This document shows, in pieces, positions 1 to 7,087 of a DNA stretch of 45,037 bases; positions within the stretch are counted from its first letter, which is position 1; every line of letters begins with the position of its first letter. The notes under the pieces are model-generated. The model did not search any database. It was not told the DNA's origin and saw only the letters and a list, made by a program, of their open reading frames with translations. Made by a program: the position numbers and the translations under genes. Origin of the DNA: Candidatus Stahliibacteriota bacterium (GTDB taxonomy: Bacteria > Hydrothermota > Tepidihabitantia > SM23-42); contig JAUVZL010000016.1 in the NCBI GenBank assembly GCA_030602565.1, positions 1-45,037 of the forward strand, given 5' to 3'.

Positions 1-599
1 ACTATCACTGGAATGATTGTCCAAACAGAGCCTAAAGCCAGCACAATGCCCGGTAGTGCTAGAATATTTCCAGCATAACCAGGATGTCTTACAATCCGAT
101 ATGGACCGCTGTCACATACCATATGCCCTCGGTCCGTCTGAATACGCACCACGCTTGAGAAAAAGCGGTTCTCTACCAAAGACCATCCTGCGAAGGTGTA
201 TCCAAGCACAATCAAGATGAAGCCCAAGATGTTGAGCCATGTCGGAAATACATGTGACCACCCAAAGTGGTGATCTAGTCCCGCCACAATAAATAATGGG
301 AAAGTCATACTCACTGCCATTAATGGAGAAAGCACTTTATCCCACGATTTCACATCCTGAGCTTTTCCAAATTTGCCTCGTTCTGCCAGCAATCCCGGAT
401 GCCTTTTTTCTGCCCACATACGTGGACCTATTCCCGCTACAACTATCAGCGCTGAATAAAGCCAACCCTGCCACCAACTGAGATCCCATCCGCTTATCAA
501 GAGAACCAGTGGTATGAGGAGATGCGTTATTATTAATCCAACCCAATATTTGGGGCTTGCTGGTTGAAATGCATTTTTATCAACTGTTTTCGATGCCAT
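1..599 (-). CDS. Isoprenylcysteine carboxyl methyltransferase-family membrane protein (3' end outside window)
   Basis: This reading frame is open from an ATG at 599 to the left edge of the window, so the C-terminus is missing. A strong ribosome site (aaggaggaat) lies just before the ATG. About 200 residues are visible, with several hydrophobic segments (around residues 20-38, 50-65, 95-110 and 125-145). They are followed by a GPYRIVRHPGYAGN stretch, which matches the SAM-binding signature of the ICMT/phospholipid methyltransferase superfamily. Such proteins methylate a lipid or prenyl-type acceptor in the membrane using S-adenosylmethionine. Bacterial members rarely have a proven substrate, so I do not name one. 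I checked the frame across the whole visible part and found no break. Confidence 0.85.
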   Translation of the reverse strand, partial: MASKTVDKNAFQPASPKYWVGLIITHLLIPLVLLISGWDLSWWQGWLYSALIVVAGIGPRMWAEKRHPGLLAERGKFGKAQDVKSWDKVLSPLMAVSMTFPLFIVAGLDHHFGWSHVFPTWLNILGFILIVLGYTFAGWSLVENRFFSSVVRIQTDRGHMVCDSGPYRIVRHPGYAGNILALPGIVLALGSVWTIIPVI

Positions 600-870
600 A
601 CCTATTCCTCCTTATTAAACTGTATGTCTTCTTCCTAAGTATTTTTGGAAATGACATTGCGCCTAACTTGTTTATACCCGCATTGCAGATATACTGCCAA
701 ATCAGAGGTATGGACGCATTGCGTATACACTGCCGTTTTGGGAGGATATACGCAGTATCGCAGAGATATTTCCTTCTCGATGAATCTAACTTATCCCTCA
801 TTTCAACCTTCATAAAGAGATTATAGATGTATCTTCCACTATGTCAATCCACCTTTCTTTTCCCGCTGTG
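600..870. other. Intergenic DNA, mosaic of short palindromic motifs
   Basis: I see no convincing gene here. The stretch at 668-760 has repeated motifs of the gcattgc / gtatacactgcc / ggatatacgcag type. They resemble the ends of the GC-rich repeat at 2534-2730 and of the element at 5085-5220, so this is probably repeat debris. The open frame on the plus strand has no codon or family signal. Confidence 0.4.
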
Positions 871-1032
871 TTATCGAATGTGTGATGGTGTCTTCTTCCT
901 TTCCTTAGTAATACTATATTTCTTTCTAATTTCATCGAGTTCTCTCATCTCTAATTCAGGAGACTTCTGATACCTCTTCACCATTTTATTCCTTATATCA
1001 CGCATCATCTTAACACAATCAAATTTCTTCAC
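871..1032 (-). CDS. Small PIN-associated antitoxin-like protein
   Basis: A 53-residue charged protein starts at a GTG (1032) with a gaggtg ribosome site a few bases upstream. It begins VKKFDCVKMMRDIRNKM, which resembles the small antitoxin-like proteins encoded directly downstream of PIN-domain (VapC-type) toxins in many uncultured bacteria and archaea. The usual job of such a partner is to mask the RNase active site. Here the upstream toxin gene is reduced to a 21-codon stub (1019-1084) whose 3' end overlaps this start. The antitoxin therefore appears to have survived without its toxin. The family assignment comes from sequence resemblance and position only. Confidence 0.5.
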   Translation of the reverse strand: MKKFDCVKMMRDIRNKMVKRYQKSPELEMRELDEIRKKYSITKERKKTPSHIR

Positions 1033-1084
1033 GGAGCACCTCAAAATATCCACCAAGTACAGACGTATCAACGTATACTCTCAT
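1019..1084 (-). pseudogene. PIN-domain toxin reduced to N- and C-terminal ends
   Basis: The ATG at 1084 opens with MRVYVDTSVLGGYF, the typical first strand of a PIN-domain nuclease with its first catalytic aspartate (D6). After 14 residues the frame jumps to EVLREEI and a stop. That ending resembles the C-terminus of the same family, where a ...P-x-EVL.. motif is common. About 110-120 residues are missing, including the other catalytic acids, so this cannot be an active nuclease. The deletion kept the ribosome site and the overlap with the downstream antitoxin-like gene. Confidence 0.6.
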
Positions 1085-1502
1085 ATTATCACCCATTCAA
1101 TAATATATACAGCAACCATCATCATCTATTTATTTGCCCCAAATTAATCATCTCGATTCTCTCCATAAAACCCAGGTCTCTGCATTCATTCTGTTTATTA
1201 TAATTATTCTATTCTCAGTGTCAACAGGAAAGCAAAAAAAATCTCATTGCCCGTGCCTCTCAGGCTGTAGGAGACATATGGGGTCAAATCTCGACAGGGT
1301 GACCGAGAATGTCGAAATTTCTTGGAGTAGAGCCTTTAGGCTCGTTAAATGTGATTAAATTTCGACATATTTTCACGGGCGTAAACACCCTACTCCTAAT
1401 TCTCGGTCAGCCTGTCAACAGGCTGACCGAGAACTCAAAAGATGGAGTAGCAGACCTTGATCTGCGTTAAAAAATAGATGTAATTTCTTCATAAAAACCA
1501 AG
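1085..1502. repeat. Intergenic repeat block with short hairpins
   Basis: No gene is supported. The block contains two units with the flank ggagtag followed by a short hairpin and then cgttaa. At 1330-1343 the stem is gagcc/ggctc, and at 1449-1464 it is gcaga/tctgc. The stems differ but both pair, which marks them as members of one structured repeat family. A much longer perfect hairpin lies between them (1400-1433, listed separately). Confidence 0.6.
1400..1433. repeat. Perfect 16-bp inverted repeat (hairpin)
   Basis: The arm ttctcggtcagcctgt is followed after two bases by its exact reverse complement. A related half-site (tgaccgagaa) recurs near 1300-1313, so this looks like part of a mobile or dispersed palindromic element. 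It is not a dedicated terminator: no gene ends here and no T-run follows. Confidence 0.8.
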
Positions 1503-1806
1503 TAAACATCACTCTGCTATAGCATATTTTTCCTTCACTGTTCTTTCATCTGCTATCAAAAATGTCAAAATGCCTGCCCTCGCCTGCCATGTGTAATTTG
1601 TTTCATATATTACATCGTGGTGCAATTTTTGTTTATTTCACCGGGGTCATGTCGAAGATATCGCCTGTCCCGTCGTTTAACTACGGGGAGTTTACCGAGA
1701 TGTTGAAAATATCGCTATAGTCTCGAATCTAACGAAGTTAGAGAGAGGAAGTAATGAGATGTCGAAGATCCCGAATATTTGTATTGAGGGGCACCGTTCC
1801 CACTAC
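1503..1806. repeat. Long dispersed direct repeat, copy A
   Basis: This segment matches 4279-4524 almost base for base from gtaaacatcactctgc to gaggggcaccgt and cactac. Copy A carries about 58 extra bases near 1702-1760. The extra part contains a variant of the tcgaagat motif found on either side, so copy B may have lost a unit or copy A gained one. On the minus strand the right-hand edge of the repeat interrupts the DUF1016 pseudogene, showing that it inserted into or recombined with that gene. No transposase is encoded within it. Confidence 0.85.
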
Positions 1807-2190
1807 TTTTAAAGTAGCATAAAACTTTCTTTTTAAATCATCGTTAAGATAAATAATAGATTTAAGATGCGTCCAGGATAACCCTTGTAATTCTCTCTGC
1901 ACTGCGGAGAGAATTGGATAAGTATCGTAAAACTTAACCATATGCTACAAACTTTGTTCAGCAAATCCCTTCCCATATCTCTGGGCTAATTCTCCACTCA
2001 GTGAGTGGACTATTTGTTTTCCATATTCTGCTCTTTTTGATTTTATTATCTCCTCTTTTATGGTTTTGCCAATATTCCAATAGAGCATCACCATCTCCTG
2101 GTTAATTGTAGTAGCAACCTTTCTTCTTGCTTGCTCAATTAAACCAGAGACCTTATCAAAAATACCTGTGGTTTTTGTAATTTTACCCAT
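1807..2190 (-). pseudogene. DUF1016 (YhcG-type) N-terminal domain pseudogene
   Basis: Reading from the ATG at 2190 (aaaggtga ribosome site seven bases upstream), the product begins MGKITKTTGIFDKVSGLIEQ. It continues through NQEMVMLYWNIGKTI, RAEYGKQIVHSLSGELAQRY and LSWTHLKSI, all typical of the DUF1016 N-terminal domain found before a PDDEXK-type nuclease. Two lesions are visible. An in-frame TAG at 1945 follows FAEQSL, where the family normally continues with arginine. After ...KFYATLK the coding sequence then runs into the dispersed repeat, so the C-terminal domain is gone. A longer relative lies at 27703-28434. Confidence 0.8.
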
Positions 2191-2460
2191 CTTCAAATCA
2201 CCTTTAATCTCATAAAAGTACTCAAATTTATTTTGTCATTATCCGTTAATGCCTTGTCTAAAAAGACAAACATTTTACCTTCTCTAAATTTATTTTTTGC
2301 GCCATTACTTAAATGCAGGGTTTGGAATTTTATATAACTCGGTTATATCCGACAGTGTCGGATGTCCTGCCAATTTGGCGTATAGGCGACATCATCGTAT
2401 ATACACCTCTTTAGTTGATACTCAATTCTTTTCATCGTTCAGACCTCATTTCCGTATCAA

Positions 2461-2533
2461 ATCCAAAGCGCTTTTAATCTTTTCTATGGCAATTATAACT
2501 ATTTTAGCAATGTTGTCAAGAAAGCAATGTAGT
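2461..2533. repeat. 73-bp direct repeat, copy 1
   Basis: This stretch, from atccaaagcgcttttaat to aagcaatgtagt, recurs at 3703-3775 with a handful of substitutions, and its first part recurs near 6514-6550. Read on the minus strand both full copies keep an open frame reading IAKIVIIAIEKIKSALD. The ancestral sequence may therefore have been the end of a gene, but no start or full-length relative is present. Confidence 0.75.
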
Positions 2534-2730
2534 CTGCTCTATTGTGTATAACGTTTCCAGCATATACGATGTGGCGACCGAAGGCAGCAATGTCCCCTGT
2601 CTGCGTGCGAACACGCACAGGCAGGCGAAAGGCAAGGGCGTAACCCGTAGCGTATATCCGCCAGTTATATGACCGAACCGAAGACGAGGCAAGGACACGA
2701 AGTGTCCGCAGAGTTGCCCGCATTTCATGG
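2534..2730. repeat. GC-rich multi-hairpin interspersed element
   Basis: This is markedly richer in G+C than its surroundings. It holds several short hairpins, such as ggacacttcgtgtcc (2691-2705) and gcgtgttcgcacgc, plus cggatatacgct and gttatac motifs shared with the repeat debris at 668-760. It is open on the minus strand in two frames, which suggests structured RNA or DNA rather than a gene. It is likely a non-autonomous element, and no transposase is present. Confidence 0.55.
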
Positions 2731-2770
2731 CTGTGTGCCTTTAATTCTCACTTATCTAATTGTTCTAATT

Positions 2771-3472
2771 TTAACAAATCCCCCCTCTTTTGGTTTTCTT
2801 TTTTGGATGACAACCGTTGTTTTCTTCTGAATCTGGCAGATATCGTTCGCAATTTCTTTCTTTCAATTCCTTCAATTTCTCGATAATTATTTTAGGATTT
2901 TTAAAGCTATATTTTCTATAAAAGGGACCTTTATTTCCCTCAGGTATCCATTTTAATTCAGGGATACCCCACTCCTCCATAGACAAGACCTCTCTTCTTC
3001 CGTTTCGCCAGTCATAATAGCAATAGTCAGTCGATATTAACACATACTGCCCTTTCCCAATATCGTGCTCTCTACTATGGTCTTTAGGTGGATCTCTAAC
3101 TTCTTCAAAACAATTAGGATCCAACCTATGACAGCAATTGTCTTCTGAGCATCCACAACTTTCGGTTAATTTATATAGATTGTCATCGCGGTTTTTGCCA
3201 AATTCACGATAGTAACGGTCAAAACTCATTACGTCTTCTACCTTCATGAAATATATTAACCAATTCCTCTTTTCAGATTTCAATGTACTAGCCACGCGCC
3301 CTACAACCCAATACTCCAAATCCTCCTTTGGATTTTCCCTGCCAAACCAGAGCCCACCAACATGTTTTCTTATGTTTACCATGCAACAAGCCAATGACAT
3401 GAGTTTACCATCGTGATGGGGGGCAAAATTTTTATCTGAAGTGAGATTGTAAATATCCACAACTTTTTCCAT
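2771..3472 (-). CDS. Nmad2-like (nucleotide modification associated domain 2) protein
   Basis: A 233-residue soluble protein starts at an ATG preceded by aaagaggtga. The order YNLTSDKNFAPHHDGKLMSLACC, then NIRKHVGG, then a WLIYFMKVEDVMSFDRYY stretch, then HDIGKGQYVLISTDYCYYDW, resembles the Nmad2 family. That family was described next to DNA base-modification genes in phages and defence islands. Four clustered cysteines (CGCSEDNCC, about residues 106-114) and the lysine-rich tail (PKKKTKRGG) are extra features. No modification enzyme is adjacent here, so its role is open. It stands alone between repeats, which fits horizontal acquisition. Confidence 0.5.
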   Translation of the reverse strand: MEKVVDIYNLTSDKNFAPHHDGKLMSLACCMVNIRKHVGGLWFGRENPKEDLEYWVVGRVASTLKSEKRNWLIYFMKVEDVMSFDRYYREFGKNRDDNLYKLTESCGCSEDNCCHRLDPNCFEEVRDPPKDHSREHDIGKGQYVLISTDYCYYDWRNGRREVLSMEEWGIPELKWIPEGNKGPFYRKYSFKNPKIIIEKLKELKERNCERYLPDSEENNGCHPKKKTKRGGIC

Positions 3473-3800
3473 CTTAAATCACCTCTTTTGGTACATGCAC
3501 ACAGCCTTTTATTCTTTTTCCTCTTGAAATGCGGGCAATTTCATATAATTCATTCACAAACGAAGTGGTTCGTTTATACTCCATATTTGACAGTATAAAC
3601 GAAGTATTTTGGTTATACCAACTTTGGCTGTCAAGGGTCAAAAAGATTCCCCACTTTTAAGAAGATTTGTCACCTCTCTCTCCTTTCTTTTAGATTTAAA
3701 ACATCCAAAGCGCTTTTGATTTTTTCTATGGCAATTATAACTATTTTAGCAATACTGTCAAGAAAGCAATGTAGTGGCTGCAGTTTTATAAATCATAGTA
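3473..3800. other. Intergenic region with hairpin and 73-bp repeat copy 2
   Basis: There is no gene here. The inverted repeat cgtttatac / gtataaacg lies near 3569-3601, and the second copy of the 73-bp direct repeat occupies 3703-3775. The end of the region leads into the promoter at 3801. Confidence 0.6.
3703..3775. repeat. 73-bp direct repeat, copy 2
   Basis: The match to 2461-2533 is about 90 percent by eye. The upstream tttagatttaaa flank of this copy is also shared with the partial third copy near 6514-6550, so the repeat unit was originally longer than 73 bp. Confidence 0.75.
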
Positions 3801-3828
3801 TTGACACCACACAATATGTATTTATAAT
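3801..3828 (+). promoter_or_regulatory. Consensus promoter TTGACA-16-TATAAT
   Basis: TTGACA at 3801-3806 and TATAAT at 3823-3828 are separated by 16 bases. The first ATG lies six bases past the -10 box, so transcription should start on or next to that codon. It drives the stub/antitoxin-like pair at 3897-4212. Confidence 0.75.
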
Positions 3829-3833
3829 TAACT

Positions 3834-3878
3834 ATGCGTGGCTATATAAGTAATTTTGAAAAGAGATTTAGGGAATGA
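3834..3878 (+). CDS. 14-codon leaderless mini-ORF
   Basis: The ATG sits at the predicted transcription start and is followed by 14 codons (MRGYISNFEKRFRE) and a stop. It could be a leader peptide, or the surviving start of a gene lost by deletion, as seen for its neighbours. No function can be inferred, and expression is supported only by the promoter position. Confidence 0.3.
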   Translation: MRGYISNFEKRFRE

Positions 3879-3896
3879 TGTAAAAAAGGAATAGAG

Positions 3897-4034
3897 ATGT
3901 TAAAGAAACTCAAATTATATCTTGATACATCAGTACCCAATGCTTATTTTGATGAAAAAAATCCACCGCGACAAATAACTACTAAGGAATTCTGGCAGAA
4001 ATTGGCTAAGGAGGTGCAACATGTCTTATTTTAG
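3897..4034 (+). pseudogene. PIN-domain toxin, N-terminal stub (45 codons)
   Basis: The product begins MLKKLKLYLDTSVPNAYFDE, the first strand and loop of a PIN nuclease including the first catalytic aspartate, and continues to a TTKEFWQKLAKE helix. It then reads EVQHVLF and stops, where about 100 residues with the remaining acidic residues should follow. The end overlaps the start of the next gene, whose ribosome site aaggaggtg lies inside this stub. The deletion therefore preserved translational coupling. It cannot be an active nuclease. Confidence 0.65.
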
Positions 4035-4212
4035 TAAATTTTACCAAATTGAAGTCAGAGATAGTATTGCAAAAGAGTTTACCGATGTCAATGGTAAGGT
4101 GGATGATATGATGGCAGGATTACATGAAATCAGAGTAAGGCGAGCAGAGCAAAAGTATGATTTAAAAAAATTAGAAAAGACGATTAAGAAAAGGAAGTTT
4201 GTGTTGAGATAA
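4021..4212 (+). CDS. Small antitoxin-like protein next to PIN stub
   Basis: A 63-residue, very charged, probably helical protein has a strong ribosome site (aaggaggtg, five bases before the ATG). The stretch EVRDSIAKEF and the basic, lysine-rich C-terminus recall small partner proteins of PIN toxins. The position directly behind a PIN stub supports that reading. With the toxin gone it would be a solitary antitoxin. I cannot assign a specific family. Confidence 0.4.
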   Translation: MSYFSKFYQIEVRDSIAKEFTDVNGKVDDMMAGLHEIRVRRAEQKYDLKKLEKTIKKRKFVLR

Positions 4213-4278
4213 CATGAATTGGGGTCGGATCTTCTCGGGATACTCGATACTTTCAGCTTCACTCTTCACATAAGCTAT

Positions 4279-4524
4279 GTAAACATCACTCTGCTATAGC
4301 ATATTTTTCCTTCACTGTTCTTTCATCTACTATCAAAATATCAAAATGCCTGCCCTCGCCTGCCATGTGTAATTTGTTTCATATATTACATCGTGGTGCA
4401 ATTTTTGTTTATTTCACCGGGGTCAAGCCGAAGATATTGCCTGTCCCGTCGTTTAACTACGGGAAGTTTATCGAGATATCGAAGATCCCGAATATTTGTA
4501 TTGAGGGGCACCGTCCCCACTACT
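4279..4524. repeat. Long dispersed direct repeat, copy B
   Basis: This is the partner of 1503-1806, in the same orientation. It lacks the 58-bp internal segment of copy A and has scattered substitutions. The two copies bracket the Nmad2-like gene and the PIN stub, so recombination between them would excise that 2.8-kb segment. Confidence 0.85.
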
Positions 4525-4905
4525 AAAAATTCTTTAGCCGTCAACCCGATCTGGCGAGCCCATCGCCGACCCGCCGCGCCGATAGACAAAATGTGAATGC
4601 CAAACATTCCGCTATACCCTTTTAAGTCTCTAACTAACCTTATTCTTTCCTTTACACCTCTCTATATCATTCAATCTCTGGCATTCAAGCGAAGCGGCAT
4701 TTCAGCTATCGTTCTGCGTGTTTGCGAAGTTGCCTTTAGGCAATTTAGCGAAGCGTCGCAAAAACGCTGTTAGGCGAAGGAGAGGACTGTTTCTTCATTT
4801 TATTCAATCCATTTAAGGCATGGTTTGTCTTCATTTCGAGCAGTCGTAGACTCGTAATTTGACATTTTGTAATAATTATTTGCGTTGACGTCTTCATTTG
4901 ACACC
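4525..4905. repeat. Intergenic repeat debris with gcgaag hairpins
   Basis: No gene is supported. Between 4690 and 4790 there is a dense palindromic block with repeated gcgaag motifs and the hairpin ttgcctttaggcaa (4731-4744). This looks like a dispersed structured repeat. The minus-strand frame at 4530-4607 joins directly onto the repeat copy B reading frame and has no family signal I trust. Confidence 0.5.
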
Positions 4906-5028
4906 TTAAGGAAAATATTTCTTTATAGCCGAATTAAGAAATTCCGCTTGTTGTTCATAATTTCTAAAATAGTGAGTCAAGTCGTAATATTTGGCTAACT
5001 CAGTGTAACGGATATCTTTTTTAACCAT
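4906..5028 (-). pseudogene. SAM-dependent methyltransferase, N-terminal stub
   Basis: From an ATG at 5028 with a gagagga ribosome site, 40 codons read MVKKDIRYTELAKYYDLTHY and onward to SAIKKYFP, then stop. The motif YTELAKYYDL is the usual opening of small class I methyltransferases, but the glycine-rich SAM-binding loop should follow and does not. About 200 residues are missing. As with the PIN stubs, a healthy start region has been kept while the body of the gene is gone. Confidence 0.55.
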
Positions 5029-5084
5029 GGTCTTCCTCTCATTAAGTAATGCCATTTTAGACACACCAATCACTGGCTATTTCA

Positions 5085-5220
5085 TATAACGGTAAAGTAT
5101 ATGCCCAGTGGCTGTTTGCGGGCGTTTCAGCATCAAGTTACCACAAAGTTTAAGCGGGGCAAAACTACTCAAACTCGCACTATCCCAGCCATTGGGTATA
5201 TACAGTGTTCTGTGCAGTAT
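5085..5220. repeat. Short interspersed element
   Basis: The segment runs from atataacggtaaagtatatgcc to gggtatatacagtgttctg and is more GC-rich than its surroundings. Its end motifs (atataac, gtatatac) recall those of the elements at 668-760 and 2534-2730. It directly abuts the 3' end of the lipoprotein gene at 5221. Confidence 0.4.
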
Positions 5221-6204
5221 TTATTTATCCTTTATCATTAAATACGTATTTATAAAATTTCCAGAAGGTTCAGAGATTAGGCTAACCAATTTTTTTCTTC
5301 CAAGATTCTTGTCAATTGTTTGCGCCATGCTTGCGCCTACTCTATACCACAGTCTTTTTTTATCCGATAGAATGGAAAGCTTAGCCCAATCTTCTTCAGT
5401 TATTAAACTATCTGGATTATTTTTAAAATGAAAATAAATATCAAAGAATTCTTTTTCATACTCTTTCATTAGTCCAGAATCTTGCAGTGCAATATAGTCC
5501 TTATCGATATTCATAGCATTCTCTTTCTTCCTGATATCAAGTGGAACAAATGTACCCATGCCTTCCAAGTGAGTAAGATACTCTATTAATTGTGTCATTT
5601 CCTTATAATTAGTAATGTCAAGCGATGGCATGATATTGTTTTTTAGCATCACAAATCCCGCATGGTGTAATTCATGAATGGAATAATACTTAATCTCATT
5701 CGTGTTTTTTAAATAGTATGAATGAGCTAAATTCACACTGGCATTTTTACCGTAGACGACTCCTAAGTCGTAACCAAAAGTAAAAAACAGATTACTCGAG
5801 TAATGAAAGCTGTCTGGGAGATATTGTAAGCACACCTTTTGTGCCAAATCAATTTTCGCAATATTGTTTTTTGCATATCGCAGATTTCTTTTAAAATCAT
5901 CTAATATTTCCTTCTTCTCATTTGCTGGAGACAATAAATATGTTACAAGCTCTATTTTAGAATTTTTAGGAACATTATAATTAAAAAATTTCGCGTGGTT
6001 TAATATATGCTCTGTAGCTTCAAGTTCAGCAATTCTTTGTAAATAAGTAGAATCATCAGATTCAAGATATTTAACCGCCAATTCCGCAAAAGTAAAATCA
6101 TAAACAATATTACCTTTTCGAATAATACCAGTTTGTTCGTTATCTTGTCTGCAGGATAAAAATCCAGCCAGAAAGATGATTATCGCATAAAAATATTTTT
6201 TCAT
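5221..6204 (-). CDS. Lipoprotein with HExxH zinc-peptidase motif (DUF5700-like)
   Basis: A 327-residue protein has an N-terminal signal (MKKYFYAIIIFLAGFLSC) whose last cysteine is a plausible lipidation site, so it should sit on the outer face of a membrane. Near residue 178 it has HELHH, a zincin HExxH motif. About 35 residues later comes THLEGMGTF, whose glutamate could be the third zinc ligand. This arrangement resembles the DUF5700 putative zinc-dependent proteases. The substrate is unknown. The gene stands alone, with repeats on both sides. A 13-codon mini-ORF (6201-6242) overlaps its start. Confidence 0.55.
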   Translation of the reverse strand: MKKYFYAIIIFLAGFLSCRQDNEQTGIIRKGNIVYDFTFAELAVKYLESDDSTYLQRIAELEATEHILNHAKFFNYNVPKNSKIELVTYLLSPANEKKEILDDFKRNLRYAKNNIAKIDLAQKVCLQYLPDSFHYSSNLFFTFGYDLGVVYGKNASVNLAHSYYLKNTNEIKYYSIHELHHAGFVMLKNNIMPSLDITNYKEMTQLIEYLTHLEGMGTFVPLDIRKKENAMNIDKDYIALQDSGLMKEYEKEFFDIYFHFKNNPDSLITEEDWAKLSILSDKKRLWYRVGASMAQTIDKNLGRKKLVSLISEPSGNFINTYLMIKDK

Positions 6205-6630
6205 ATGTCTCTCTTTTTTAATATTTCACTTAACTCGTTCATATCAGCACTCAGAGTGCGGATATACCCCTTTCTGGGAATGATATCAGCACCTTTTACA
6301 GATAGTCTGACTGAATTGCCATAAGTCTTTTTCAATCATTACCTCCCTTTGTTACTGAGGAAAACATGAAATAGTTCTCACATCATCCACGATATGATGT
6401 AGTCGCCTCAGCCTGAGACAGACAGGTGATTTACCCACGCCCCTTATGAAGGAGCGGGGTTTATCAGGCTTTGTCCAATAAATTGGACAACTACAATTAT
6501 TAATGCCCGATTCCTTTAGATTTAAAGCATCCAAAGGGCTTTTAATTTTCCCTCAGGGTACCAGCTTCGGCTTTTGATACACTTACTAAGGAGAACATAT
6601 AATAGATTAATCACCAAAATCACCCCCACC
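6205..6630. other. Intergenic repeats and minus-strand mini-ORFs
   Basis: No full gene is supported. On the minus strand there are short frames with good ribosome sites. One is 17 codons after gggaggta near 6340; another is 13 codons at 6242-6201, overlapping the lipoprotein start. A hairpin gcactcagagtgc lies near 6247-6259. The plus strand carries one 30-bp unit (6434-6463) of the repeat that is tripled at 23351-23440, and a partial copy of the 73-bp repeat near 6514-6550. Confidence 0.45.
6434..6463. repeat. Single copy of the 30-bp cccacgcccc repeat
   Basis: The unit is identical to each unit of the triple array at 23351-23440 and has the same left flank (gacaggtgattta) and right flank (tcaggc). 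A diverged relative lies at 19418-19447. Confidence 0.85.
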
Positions 6631-6783
6631 TTAATCCTCCCCCGTCGAAGGGGGAGGAAAATTAAAGTAATATATGTTCTCCTTAATAATTCCTTCCACA
6701 AATTCTTGACTATAAGGAAACGAAATTTTTATCCTATCTGATACCTCTTTTAAAATTTTAACCATTTGTTCCTTATGGTCCAT
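6631..6783 (-). CDS. Short hypothetical protein, probably truncated gene
   Basis: A 50-codon frame starts at an ATG placed seven bases after a consensus -10 box, so it would be read from a leaderless transcript. The product (MDHKEQMVKILKEVSDRIKI and onward) is amphipathic and unrecognised. Its last residues are encoded by a GC-rich hairpin repeat (6635-6658), so the natural 3' end was probably lost to repeat insertion. The promoter is the best argument that it is, or was, a real gene. Confidence 0.35.
   Translation of the reverse strand: MDHKEQMVKILKEVSDRIKISFPYSQEFVEGIIKENIYYFNFPPPSTGED
6635..6658. terminator. Strong hairpin, possible terminator for the minus-strand gene
   Basis: The stem tcctccccc pairs with gggggagga around a six-base loop. 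On the minus strand it is followed by an A- and T-containing tail but no clean T-run. The same loop style occurs in the hairpin at 6923-6945, so it may be a dispersed repeat that also stops transcription. Confidence 0.45.
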
Positions 6784-6790
6784 TTTAATC

Positions 6791-6819
6791 GTTATACCCG
6801 TATTGTCAAGGCGTGTCAA
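6791..6819 (-). promoter_or_regulatory. Promoter TTGACA-17-TATAAC (minus strand)
   Basis: On the minus strand the -35 box TTGACA occupies 6819-6814 and the -10 box TATAAC 6796-6791. The ATG at 6783 lies eight positions past the -10 box, so the message should be leaderless. Confidence 0.65.
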
Positions 6820-6922
6820 TAGAAACTCGGACACATTTTTATCCCTTGATTTTGAATTTATCAAATGAACTCCTCACCTCAAGGGGCGGGGTATCTTGCT
6901 TTCAATTTCACCCTCACCCCTA

Positions 6923-6945
6923 CCCTCTCCCGTCAAGGGAGAGGG
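6923..6945. repeat. ccctctccc hairpin repeat
   Basis: Perfect nine-base arms surround a short loop and are embedded in a ctcacccctaccctctcccg context of the kind found scattered in many uncultured bacterial genomes. The flanking gtgagggttcccc near 7000 can pair with the upstream caccctcacccc, giving a long stem that includes this hairpin. Confidence 0.6.
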
Positions 6946-7053
6946 ATGGAACTGTCCTGTTAGTACTGAGTGTAATCGAAGTGAGCGAAATCGAAGGGGT
7001 GAGGGTTCCCCGAAAACATCTAATTTGATATTTTACTAACCTTAAAGAAACAC

Positions 7054-7082
7054 TTGAATTTTATCAAAAATTGTCTTATAAT
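7054..7082 (+). promoter_or_regulatory. Promoter TTGAAT-17-TATAAT for the DUF512-der operon
   Basis: TTGAAT at 7054-7059 and TATAAT at 7077-7082 are spaced 17 bases apart. The ATG of the first gene is at 7088, six bases after the -10 box, with no ribosome site. The operon message should therefore begin at the start codon. Confidence 0.75.
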
Positions 7083-7087
7083 TCATT

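Larger units (their letters stand above)
2191..2770. other. Gene-poor stretch of nested repeats
   Basis: No intact gene is supported. From left to right it holds short minus-strand coding-like scraps (2200-2450), one copy of a 73-bp direct repeat (2461-2533) and a GC-rich multi-hairpin repeat (2534-2730). The scraps have start codons but stop within about 30 codons and match nothing I recognise. They may be remains of genes removed by the same kind of deletion seen elsewhere in the window. Confidence 0.5.

Noticed and set aside
557-826. 89-codon plus-strand frame
   Set aside because: It lies over repeat debris and begins inside the methyltransferase gene on the other strand; composition and motifs do not support a protein.
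1499-1600. Possible TGA recoding, because the repeat reads through sense-like sequence interrupted by TGA
   Set aside because: All core genes in the window use TGA as a normal stop (for example der, plsY, the GT4 gene), so recoding is not supported and the repeat is simply non-coding.
2499-2728. Two overlapping minus-strand frames in the GC-rich block
   Set aside because: Two frames stay open because the block lacks stops. The sequence is a multi-hairpin repeat without gene-like features.
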